Assembly: GCA_937919825.1 (NCBI GenBank)
Contig: CALFPA010000105.1
Span: 1-33,909, forward strand
DNA length: 33,909 bases
Direction of reading: 5' to 3'
From: an uncultured Spartobacteria bacterium
Lineage (GTDB): Bacteria > Verrucomicrobiota > Verrucomicrobiia > Chthoniobacterales > Terrimicrobiaceae
Shown here: piece by piece, positions 8,754 through 15,487 of the stretch
Position numbering within the stretch: the first letter of the stretch is position 1
Layout of the letters: the number at the start of each line of letters is the position of its first letter
Position numbers and translations under genes: made by a program
The notes under the pieces: generated by a model
The model's database searches: none
What the model was told of the DNA's origin: nothing
What the model saw: only the letters and a program-made list of their open reading frames with translations

Positions 8754-9950
8754 GTGCGAATTCTAGCGTTGATCTTTTTCTGTCTGGCGGGGCTGCTTCA
8801 GCCGGCCTTCGCCAAAACCACGCCGCTCGGCAATCGTCCGGATTGGTCGAAGCTCGACAAATTCCAGGAGACCATCTCGCGCGAACGGTTCATCGATCTG
8901 CTGGCGCGGGTTTATGCCCCGGGCGACGCGGCCGTCGGTGTGATTGCCGTCACGCCCACGATGGCTAAAATCCAGACCGCTCCCGGCAAGCCGCCGTATT
9001 TACTCCGCTTCGCGAAATCTTCGGTCACACCCGCGCGCTACTGGCGTCCGCGCTCGGCGATTCCGAAGGACTCCGGCAAGCCTCTCGCCGGCGTGAAAAT
9101 CGCGATCGACCCCGGCCACATCGGAGGCAAGTGGGCGAAAATGGAGGAGCGGTGGTTCCAGATCGGGGACTCCAAGCCCGTCGCCGAGGGCGATATGACC
9201 CTGCGCGTGGCGAAACTTCTCAAGCCTCGCCTAGAGGCTCTCGGCGCTCAGGTTTGGTTGACGCGTTCCGGCTCCGAGCCGATCACCAGCCGCCGTCCGG
9301 ACGCCCTTCGGAAATTAGCCGTCGAATCCCTCCGCGAAAAAGGTGACAAGGCAACTTCCTTCGCGATCACCAAGGAAAGCGAACGGCTTTTCTACCGCAC
9401 CGCCGAGATCCGCCGCCGTGCGGTGCTCGTCAACGATTCGATCAAGCCCGACCTCGTCCTCGCGCTGCATTTCAACGCCGAGGCTTGGGGCAATCCTGCC
9501 AAACCCTCACTGATCAACAAAAACCACGCCCATTTCCTTGTGACCGGCGGCTGGAGTAAAAAGGAACTCAGCTATGAGGACCAGCGCTACGAGATGCTCG
9601 TGAAGATCCTCAACGGCTCGCACAACGAGGAAGTGGCGGTCTCGAAAGCACTCGCCAAAACCACGCTCAAAAACACCGGCTTGCCTCCTTATATCTATCA
9701 AGGAGGCGAGGTCCGCATCTCGGGCAGTGATTACATTTGGGCAAGGAACCTTCTCGCAAACCGGCTTTTCGAGTGTCCGGTCGTTTACGCCGAGCCCTAT
9801 GTGATGAACTCGCGCGAGGTTTTCACTCGTGTGCAGGCGGGCGACTACGACGGCAAAAAAAAGGTGGCTGGCACGATGCGAAAGAGCATTTACAAGGAAT
9901 ACGCTGACGCTGTTGTGGAGGGGCTGGTCAACCACTACTCGCAACGCTAG
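8754..9950 (+). CDS. secreted N-acetylmuramoyl-L-alanine amidase (Amidase_3 type)
   Basis: This 398-residue protein has a signal peptide (residues 1-20, ending PAFA) and a zinc amidase domain from about residue 113. Metal and catalytic residues are His122 (IDPGHIGG), Glu145 (VAEGDMTL), His239 (LALHFNA) and Glu347 (YAEPYVMNS). Such enzymes cut the lactyl-peptide bond of periplasmic peptidoglycan during cell separation. The start is a GTG at 8754, chosen because the signal peptide begins there. A long insertion between the second and third metal ligands (about 180-230) makes it larger than an AmiC catalytic domain. parA follows 15 bp downstream. Confidence 0.9.
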   Translation: MRILALIFFCLAGLLQPAFAKTTPLGNRPDWSKLDKFQETISRERFIDLLARVYAPGDAAVGVIAVTPTMAKIQTAPGKPPYLLRFAKSSVTPARYWRPRSAIPKDSGKPLAGVKIAIDPGHIGGKWAKMEERWFQIGDSKPVAEGDMTLRVAKLLKPRLEALGAQVWLTRSGSEPITSRRPDALRKLAVESLREKGDKATSFAITKESERLFYRTAEIRRRAVLVNDSIKPDLVLALHFNAEAWGNPAKPSLINKNHAHFLVTGGWSKKELSYEDQRYEMLVKILNGSHNEEVAVSKALAKTTLKNTGLPPYIYQGGEVRISGSDYIWARNLLANRLFECPVVYAEPYVMNSREVFTRVQAGDYDGKKKVAGTMRKSIYKEYADAVVEGLVNHYSQR

Positions 9951-9965
9951 CCTCCACCCCAAGCT

Positions 9966-10793
9966 ATGAAAATCATCGCCATCACGAACCAAAAGGGAGG
10001 GGTTGGAAAAACCACCACCAGCCTCAACCTCGCCGCCGCCCTCGCGGAAAAAAAAGTCCGCGTTTTGCTGGTCGATCTCGATCCGCAAGGCAGCGCCTCG
10101 AGCGTGTTGGTTTCGAAGGAGGAGGGCGCCGAGACGCCGAGCATCTACGCCGCACTCATCGGCGAAAAACCCGCCTCTGATCTTATTTCTCCCACCCGCA
10201 TCAAAAACCTTTCGATCATTCCCTCGGACCTCGACCTCGCCGGCGCCGAGGTGGAAGTGGCACGGATGGACGACCACATGATGAGGCTCCGCGCGGCGTT
10301 CGAGGATCTTCGCGAGAAAAACGCCTTCGACTATGTCCTGCTCGACTGCCCGCCGTCGCTGGGAATCTTGATGTCCAACGCGCTCACGGCCGCCGACGAA
10401 ATCCTCGTTCCGATCCAGTGCGAATACTACGCCCTCGAGGGTCTCGGGCTTTTGATGGAGGTCACCGACCGCATCCGCGCCACTGGCGCGAACCCCACGC
10501 TGTCGATCTCCGGCCTGCTCCTCACGATGTTCGACGCCCGCACAAACCTGAACCCCGCCGTCGAGCGCGAGGTGAGGAACCATTTCCAAGAGGTCGTCTA
10601 CAAAACGCTGATCCCGCGCACCGTCCGCTTCGCCGAAGCCCCGAGTCACGGACGGACGATTTTCGAACACGACCCGAATGGCATTGGCTCAAACGCCTAT
10701 CGCAAGCTCGCCGCCGAATTCCTCCAGCGCCAAAAAAGCCAGGTCACCTTCATGAACTCCCCCACGCATCGCGCACAGGAGACGCCCGAGTAG
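9966..10793 (+). CDS. parA: ParA/Soj-type chromosome partitioning ATPase
   Basis: This 275-residue protein has the deviant Walker A motif KGGVGKTT (residues 10-17, signature Lys10), the A' segment LLVDLDPQGSAS and the Walker B-like VLLDCPPSLG. Its length and pattern fit Soj/ParA (about 255-275 residues) rather than MinD, and no amphipathic membrane-targeting tail is obvious. ParA moves origin regions together with ParB and parS, but no parB or clear parS is seen next to it. It sits between an amidase and an AI-2E permease. It could instead position another cargo. Confidence 0.9.
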   Translation: MKIIAITNQKGGVGKTTTSLNLAAALAEKKVRVLLVDLDPQGSASSVLVSKEEGAETPSIYAALIGEKPASDLISPTRIKNLSIIPSDLDLAGAEVEVARMDDHMMRLRAAFEDLREKNAFDYVLLDCPPSLGILMSNALTAADEILVPIQCEYYALEGLGLLMEVTDRIRATGANPTLSISGLLLTMFDARTNLNPAVEREVRNHFQEVVYKTLIPRTVRFAEAPSHGRTIFEHDPNGIGSNAYRKLAAEFLQRQKSQVTFMNSPTHRAQETPE

Positions 10794-10844
10794 CATTGTT
10801 TTTCTTTGCCCGCCGCGCGGTTGGCGGGTAGTAACTGGCGCTGT

Positions 10845-12041
10845 TTGAATCAAGCGAGTCCATTTCAGTTCAAAATATTCTGGGCGGCCGTCACCACGCT
10901 GTCCTTCCTCGCCATCGCGGCGGCGATCACGCTCGTTGGCTCGATTGTTGTCGGGGGTCTTTCGTTTCTTCAACCGGTTTTGATCCCGGTCGCCGTTGCC
11001 GCCATTCTGGCATTCCTGCTCGAGCCCGTGGTGAAATTTTTCATGCGGCTGCGTTTTAGCCGACTCGCCAGCATCGCGGCGGTCTATGTGATTTTTGCGT
11101 GCCTGTTCGTGGGCTTGATCGTCTACATCGCACCGCCGGCCTACCGGCAGGGGAAGGCATTCACTAAAAATTTCCCCGCCTACATGATGAAGACCGAGGC
11201 GCTGGCCACGAGCACGCTGAACAACCTTCATAAACTCGCCGAGTTCGATCCCTTCGCCGCCCACGAAGGGCCCCAAACCGCCGGTGACCAGATCACCTCG
11301 ATGGTTCGCACAGGGATCAAGGACGCCGGAACCTGGGTGCAGCAAAAACTCCCCGACCTCGCGGTGGAATCTGGTCGCTTCCTACAACGCAGCCTCGGCG
11401 GCTTCCTCGGTGTTTTTGGATTTTTGCTGAGCCTCATCCTCGTTCCGATTTTCCTGTTTTTCTTCCTGCGAGACAGCCCCGCGATTGCGGAAAATTGGAG
11501 CCGCTACCTGCCGCTGCGCGCCTCTCCCCTCAAGAGCGAGATCGTTTCGTTGGTGGGTGAAATCAATTCCTACCTCATCAGTTTCTTCCGCGGCCAACTC
11601 CTTGTGAGCCTGATCGATGGCGTGATGATATCTGTGGCGTTACTATTTCTTGGGCTAGATTTTGCGATTCTGATCGGCATCATGGTTGGAGTCCTCGGGC
11701 TGATTCCCTACCTCGGGATGATGATCTGCTACATCCCGGCGGTCATTATCGCCGCCGCCCAATTTGGAGACTGGTTTCACCCCGCTTTGGTAACCCTGAT
11801 TTTCATCCTCGCGAACAACATCGACGGCATTTTTATCGCCCCGAAAATCGTCGGCGAGTCCGTCGGTCTCCACCCGCTCACGGTCATCATCTCCGTATTG
11901 GCCTGGAGCTTGATTCTCGGCGGTCTCCTCGGCGCCATCCTCGCCGTTCCGCTTACAGCCACGATCAAGGTTCTCTTAAAAAGATATTTCTGGGACCGCC
12001 CGGCAAGTGCTCCGGCAGACCCTCCCGATCGATCCCCCTGA
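10845..12041 (+). CDS. AI-2E family (PerM/TqsA-like) membrane transporter
   Basis: This is a polytopic protein of about 398 residues. Two hydrophobic helices near the N-terminus (AAITLVGSIVVGG and LIPVAVAAILAFLLEP), a soluble central part, and a C-terminal helix bundle with FFFLRDSP, GLIPYLGMMICYIP and LGGLLGAILAVPLTA are hallmarks of the family. Members export autoinducer-2 or act as Na+(Li+)/H+ antiporters; the substrate here is unknown. No ATG is available. TTG at 10845 (LNQASPFQFK) puts a short tail before the first helix, while TTG at 10806 would add 13 residues encoded across an inverted repeat (10809-10828). The start is therefore uncertain. Confidence 0.85.
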   Translation: MNQASPFQFKIFWAAVTTLSFLAIAAAITLVGSIVVGGLSFLQPVLIPVAVAAILAFLLEPVVKFFMRLRFSRLASIAAVYVIFACLFVGLIVYIAPPAYRQGKAFTKNFPAYMMKTEALATSTLNNLHKLAEFDPFAAHEGPQTAGDQITSMVRTGIKDAGTWVQQKLPDLAVESGRFLQRSLGGFLGVFGFLLSLILVPIFLFFFLRDSPAIAENWSRYLPLRASPLKSEIVSLVGEINSYLISFFRGQLLVSLIDGVMISVALLFLGLDFAILIGIMVGVLGLIPYLGMMICYIPAVIIAAAQFGDWFHPALVTLIFILANNIDGIFIAPKIVGESVGLHPLTVIISVLAWSLILGGLLGAILAVPLTATIKVLLKRYFWDRPASAPADPPDRSP

Positions 12042-12356
12042 CGCAGTCAAACCGGCGAAATCAAAATCCCCCTCATCGCCGCCAAAACCTCCCGTAGAGC
12101 CGTCGAGAATTTCCCGTAGGGCAGGCGTCCCGACTGACATCAAATGACTTACAACCGCAGGCGAGACGCCCGTGCCACATTCCCTAGGACGGCGCATTCG
12201 CGCCTGAAACTTGGGCCGACACGGAGGTCAGCCCTCCAAGCATTCGCTCCATTCGCTCAATTCGCAGGCAAAATTTCAGGTTTCTACTCCCTCCGCGTCC
12301 CAGCGTCCCTGCGGGAGATGGTAGTAACTTCCAAGCGCACGGAGGTGGTTGGGATT
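12042..12356. repeat. 315-bp intergenic region holding a composite R1-R2 repeat
   Basis: There is no credible gene here between the convergent AI-2E and PIN-toxin genes. Bases 12190-12240 are one copy of the R1 repeat (GGCGC..CGCGCCTGAA, CTTGGGCCGACACGGAGGTC, GCCCTCC). Bases 12236-12318 are one copy of R2 (CATTCGCTCC.., GGCAAAATTTCAGGTTTCT, CTGCGGGAG). Bases 12110-12185 (GTAGGGCAGGCGTCCCGAC.., GAGACGCCCGTGCCACATT) also resemble sequence beside the R1 copy near 33740-33800. The same R1-then-R2 order is found at 33582-33740 in inverted orientation. Confidence 0.75.
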
Positions 12357-12776
12357 TCAGCGCAGGAATTTTTCCGCAGGCGAGAGGCGGAGGCCTGGGA
12401 TGCGCGAAAATTCGGCGGTATTCAGGGTTGCGAGGTCGAAATCATGGTGCAGACAAGTTGCTGCAATCAGGAGGTCGTGTGCGCCGATGGCCACGCCTTG
12501 CGCGGCGAGGTCCGCTTTCAGGCGGGCATGGGTTTTTGCCTCTTTTATTCCAAACGGGAAAACCACATGCGATGTGACGAGCACTTCGAAAAAGTCGCGA
12601 CGGGACTCCTGTCGCCTCCCGGACGGCGCGCGAAAAACTCCCTCCAAAAACTCGGAGACCGTGATCGCGCTGATCGCCGCTTCCGAGTCGCCCACAACCT
12701 GCTCGTTGAATGCGATGGCATCCCACCGACCGCGCTCCTGCGCGATCAACACCAAGGTATCGAACAGCACACTCAT
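12357..12776 (-). CDS. second PIN-domain toxin (VapC-like)
   Basis: This 139-residue PIN protein has Asp6 (MSVLFDTLVLI), Glu42 (TVSEFLEGV), Asp101 (GAHDLLIAATCL) and the C-terminal LATLNTAEFSRIPGL typical of VapC. The usual fourth acidic residue is replaced by Asn119, as in many VapC proteins. The start at 12776 overlaps the antitoxin stop by 4 nt (ATGA), and the frame's 3 extra codons upstream are not needed. The toxin appears intact although its antitoxin is shortened, so either the toxin is poorly expressed or the antitoxin still works. Confidence 0.86.
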   Translation of the reverse strand: MSVLFDTLVLIAQERGRWDAIAFNEQVVGDSEAAISAITVSEFLEGVFRAPSGRRQESRRDFFEVLVTSHVVFPFGIKEAKTHARLKADLAAQGVAIGAHDLLIAATCLHHDFDLATLNTAEFSRIPGLRLSPAEKFLR

Positions 12777-12985
12777 TCCGCCCAAGGGTCGCGCTGCGGG
12801 CGATTCGACTCACTGCGGATTTTCTTCAAGTCGTCGGAAAAGGAATCCGCTTCCTCGGCCGACATGGGGACCCGCTTCCTCCAAAACTCAGCCAACTCGC
12901 GCCCGGTGGTTTTTTTTAGTCCCTCGGGAACCAGGCGCGCCACGGGTTTGCCATTCCGTGTGAGAACGGCCGCTTCGCCAAGCAT
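12773..12985 (-). CDS. antitoxin of the Phd/YefM type, N-terminally truncated at a repeat
   Basis: This 70-residue frame starts MLGEAAVLTRNGKPVARLVPEG. In Phd/YefM antitoxins the 'VLTRNGKPVARLVP' motif is normally preceded by about 20-25 residues forming the first helices of the DNA-binding fold; these are absent. The remaining C-terminal region (LAEFWRKRVPMSAEEADSFS, DDLKKIRSESNRPQRDPWAE) is the toxin-binding part and looks complete. The first codons (12978-12985) lie inside repeat copy R2b, which suggests the repeat replaced the 5' end and promoter. It could still neutralise toxin if translated. It might be better called a pseudogene. Confidence 0.65.
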   Translation of the reverse strand: MLGEAAVLTRNGKPVARLVPEGLKKTTGRELAEFWRKRVPMSAEEADSFSDDLKKIRSESNRPQRDPWAE

Positions 12986-13090
12986 TCGCGTTCATTCGCT
13001 CCATTCGCGGGCAAAATTTCAGGTTTCTGCTCCCTCGGCGGCTTAGCGTCACTGCGGGAGGTTTCTCTGTTTGCATCGTGGCTTCGTGTG
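12978..13090 (+). repeat. R2 repeat copy b, upstream of the truncated antitoxin
   Basis: Starting with CCAAGCATTCGC, this matches 12236-12318 with few differences (GGCAAAATTTCAGGTTTCT is shared, then a CTCCCTC..GCG tract and CTGCGGGAG). It continues into GCATCGTGGCTTCGTGTGGG, which is also found inverted near 33582. Between it and the EamA gene (13091-13171) no feature is seen. Confidence 0.75.
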
Positions 13091-13171
13091 GGAATCCCTT
13101 CTTGAGCATTGGGGTTATTTTCCAAGCGATGTTTTTCCCGCCTTGAGGAGTGATGCCAGTTTCGTTCCAAC

Positions 13172-14131
13172 ATGATTGCTGGGAACATCGAGAGGGTGGC
13201 GGGGCGGCCTGCCGGGTGGCGGGTCGTGCTGGCTTTTGGGATCGTCTATCTTGGCTATGGGCTGAATTTTTTGGCGATCAAGGCGGGGGTGGAATCGATG
13301 CCGGCGTTTCTTTTTGCGGCATCCCACATTCTCGGTGCGGGGGGTGATTTTGATGGCTTGGACGGTGGTGCGCGGGGGGGGGTGTTGATGCCAAGGGCCA
13401 ATATCGGGCGCGCGGCGTTCGCGGCGTTGTTTCTTTTTGTGGGTGGGGTCGGGCTTGTGACACAGGGCGAAAAACTCGGTGTTCCGTCGGGCATCGCTGC
13501 CATCATCAAAGCCTCGGTGCCGCTATGGGTGGTCCTCCTGGAATTTCTACGGCCGAAGGGCGAAAAGCCCGGCGCGATCGTGTTGGCAGGGTTGGTGGCT
13601 GGAGCAGTGGGGGTGGTTTTGCTGGTGGCACCGAGGCTTTCCGGGGCGATGAATTCCGGGGGAACATTGGGGACGGCGTTATTGCTGCTGTCGGCACTGT
13701 TGTTCGCCATCGGTTCGATTTTTGTGAGGAATTACCCTCCGGATACCGATGCGGTGCGAAGCTCGATGTGGATGATGGTTTTTGGCGGGTGCTACTTGGT
13801 TTTTCTCGGAGCGGTGCTCGGGGAATTCGGTCAAATCACGGAGGCCGAGTTCGGCTGGAAGACGGTCTCGGCATTTTTGTTTCTGCTGTTTGTGCATTCG
13901 CTGGCGGCATTCACGGCGATGAATTGGCTCCTCAGCCACCTGCCGGCATCGATTGTTACGACGAAGTTTTTTGTTTCTCCCGCCGTGGCGGTGCTGGCGG
14001 GGTGGTTGGTGCTGGGGGAAACGGTGGTGCTGGGGGAAACGGTGGGGCTGGAAACGCTGGCGAGCCTGCTCTTAATCCTTGCGGGGGTGGGGGTGGTCTT
14101 CGTGGGGAGGTATCGCGCGGCGAAGGGGTGA
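13172..14131 (+). CDS. EamA/DMT-family permease with internal homopolymer irregularities
   Basis: This 319-residue polytopic protein is of the drug/metabolite transporter superfamily. It has two EamA halves (first half YGLNFLAIKAGVESMPAFLFAA, VGLVTQGEKLGVPSGIAAII and VPLWVVLLE; second half AMNWLLSHLPASIVTTKFFVSPAVAVLAGWLVLGE, split here in description only). Between residues 56 and 74 the frame reads GDFDGLDGGARGGV instead of a membrane helix. The next frame reads AGVILMAWTVVRGG, as expected for helix 2. An extra G in the run 13339-13344 and a missing G in the run 13374-13382 would explain this. An 18-bp perfect tandem duplication lies at 14008-14043. Function may be impaired, unless these are sequencing errors. 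Confidence 0.78.
   Translation: MIAGNIERVAGRPAGWRVVLAFGIVYLGYGLNFLAIKAGVESMPAFLFAASHILGAGGDFDGLDGGARGGVLMPRANIGRAAFAALFLFVGGVGLVTQGEKLGVPSGIAAIIKASVPLWVVLLEFLRPKGEKPGAIVLAGLVAGAVGVVLLVAPRLSGAMNSGGTLGTALLLLSALLFAIGSIFVRNYPPDTDAVRSSMWMMVFGGCYLVFLGAVLGEFGQITEAEFGWKTVSAFLFLLFVHSLAAFTAMNWLLSHLPASIVTTKFFVSPAVAVLAGWLVLGETVVLGETVGLETLASLLLILAGVGVVFVGRYRAAKG
14008..14043 (+). repeat. perfect 2 x 18-bp tandem duplication inside the EamA gene
   Basis: The unit GGTGCTGGGGGAAACGGT occurs twice in succession and adds six residues (VLGETV) beside the conserved 'LGE' of the last EamA helices. It keeps the frame. A related GGGCTGGAAACG follows directly, so the site may expand by slippage. Confidence 0.9.
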
Positions 14132-14197
14132 TTTTTCGTGCCTCGGGTTGGCGTTCGAGCTGGGGTTTTCAGCGTATTCCGAGATTTTGGTTTGAAC

Positions 14198-14220
14198 ACA
14201 CGGGGCTTCCGTGTCTTTCT
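14198..14220 (+). terminator. possible short hairpin terminator after the EamA gene
   Basis: ACACGG (14198-14203) pairs with CCGTGT (14209-14214) around a 5-nt loop, and CTTTCT follows. The tail is short of T, so this is only a weak candidate. It lies 24 bp before the lipoprotein start and might act in its leader instead. Confidence 0.3.
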
Positions 14221-14237
14221 ATCACTTCTCAATTCCT

Positions 14238-14642
14238 ATGAAAAAATCTTCCCTGATCGTTCTTGGTTCCGCAGCGGCCCTGTTATTGCTCGCGGCTTGC
14301 GAAACCAGCGACAAAAATTCCTCCCGTTTCAACCGTGGCACGAACCGCTTCGGATACGGAGCCGCCGGCACCCAATACGCCACGCCGACACCGACGCCGG
14401 AGGGCTATGTCGAGCAACCAGTCGTCGATCCCTTTGCTCCGCCGACCCCGACGCCATTTGCAACGCCGCCGCCAGCGCAAGCGGCTCCGCGTGATATTTC
14501 TTATGGCACACCGGTGCCCGGCAAAGCGGGTTTTGTCACCAGTCCCCACTCGCCCTACGCGGGGTATGTGGATGTGCGTGGCTTTCCCCCCGGCACCGAG
14601 GTGAAGTGCCCTTACTCGGGCAAGATTTTTTTGGTGCCCTGA
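14238..14642 (+). CDS. small Pro-rich outer-envelope lipoprotein
   Basis: This 134-residue protein has a lipoprotein signal: MKKSSLIVLGSAAALLLLAAC, with lipid attachment at Cys21 (LAAC box). A low-complexity linker carries TPTPTPEGY and PPTPTPFATPPP. The C-terminus has GYVDVRGFPPGTEVKCPYSG followed by KIFLVP, a tail I associate with small verrucomicrobial lipoproteins of unknown role. The start at 14238 is the only one that yields the signal peptide. The 3' end overlaps the tyrA frame, so the two may be co-translated. No function can be assigned. Confidence 0.85.
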   Translation: MKKSSLIVLGSAAALLLLAACETSDKNSSRFNRGTNRFGYGAAGTQYATPTPTPEGYVEQPVVDPFAPPTPTPFATPPPAQAAPRDISYGTPVPGKAGFVTSPHSPYAGYVDVRGFPPGTEVKCPYSGKIFLVP

Positions 14643-15487
14643 GACGGCGCGTCGCCATTCTCGGTCCGGGTCTGATTGGAGGATCCTTGGCTATGGCCTT
14701 GGGCAGGCATTCCACAGCATGGGATATTTCGCTCTGGGCTCGCCGGTCTGATGCCGCGGAGGAAGCCGCGAGAGTCCTGCCGCACTGTGCCGTTTCCACC
14801 AATCTCTCGGAGGTGGTGGAGTCCTGCGATCTGGCCGTGCTTTGCACCTCGCCTCACGCCATTGCCGCCGCTGGGCCGGAGTTGAAAAAACTCCTCCCTC
14901 CCTCGGCGATCGTCACCGATGCCGGAAGCGTGAAGGTCAAAATTGTTGCCGCGCTGGAGCCTGTGCTTGGCGGGCGATTCGTGGGCGCTCATCCCATGGC
15001 GGGCTCGGAGCAAAGCGGCATCCAAGCCGCGCGGGAGGATTTATTTGATGGCGCGGTGTGTCTTTTGACTCCGACCGCATCAACCGATCCCTCGGCTCTG
15101 GAAGCCGTTCGAGCCATGTGGAGCGCCGCCGGTTGTGTTTTGCGCGAGATGGGGGCCTCCGAACACGACCGTGCCATCGCGCGGATCAGCCACTTGCCAC
15201 ACGCGACTGCCGCATCGCTCGTTCATGCCGCCGTGGGGGCCAACCCCTCCTTGGCGGAACTCGGTGGCGGTGGCTACCGCGATTCCACCAGGATCGCGGG
15301 CGGGCCGGAATCCATGTGGACAGAAATTTTTTTAGACAACCGTGACGAACTCCTTGCGGGAATCACCGACTTGCAAACCGCGCTGGAGACACTCAAACTC
15401 GCCCTGCAGAACGGTCATCAAAACGCGCTCGAGGCATTTCTTTATGATGCCCGACGACTCCGCTCGCAAAAGCCGTCCACCGAATAA
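14606..15487 (+). CDS. tyrA: prephenate (or arogenate) dehydrogenase
   Basis: This 293-residue NAD(P)-dependent TyrA is predicted to make 4-hydroxyphenylpyruvate for tyrosine. It has GPGLIGGS (20-27), VVESCDLAVLCTSPHA, DAGSVK, GAHPMAGSEQSG and HLPHATAASLVHA, the usual order of the family. There is no chorismate mutase or ACT domain. The only standard start is GTG at 14606, which overlaps the lipoprotein gene by 37 nt and adds about 11 residues before the Rossmann strand. A CTG at 14639 would give the more usual length. aroA begins at the very next base after its stop. Confidence 0.92.
   Translation: MPLLGQDFFGALRRRVAILGPGLIGGSLAMALGRHSTAWDISLWARRSDAAEEAARVLPHCAVSTNLSEVVESCDLAVLCTSPHAIAAAGPELKKLLPPSAIVTDAGSVKVKIVAALEPVLGGRFVGAHPMAGSEQSGIQAAREDLFDGAVCLLTPTASTDPSALEAVRAMWSAAGCVLREMGASEHDRAIARISHLPHATAASLVHAAVGANPSLAELGGGGYRDSTRIAGGPESMWTEIFLDNRDELLAGITDLQTALETLKLALQNGHQNALEAFLYDARRLRSQKPSTE

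Noticed and set aside
10809-10828. CCCGCC/GGCGGG inverted repeat between parA and the AI-2E gene as a terminator
   Set aside because: No T-run follows in the direction of transcription, and it may lie in the leader of the AI-2E gene.
12144-13046. 300-codon open frame on the plus strand
   Set aside because: It runs through two repeat copies and antisense to an intact PIN toxin and its antitoxin. The translation has no domain pattern.
12190-13090. CRISPR array
   Set aside because: The repeats are long, few, imperfect, in different orientations and without regular spacers. No cas gene is present.
13172-14131. EamA gene as a pseudogene
   Set aside because: The overall frame stays open through both halves and the two frameshifts cancel, so a functional or mis-sequenced gene is as likely.
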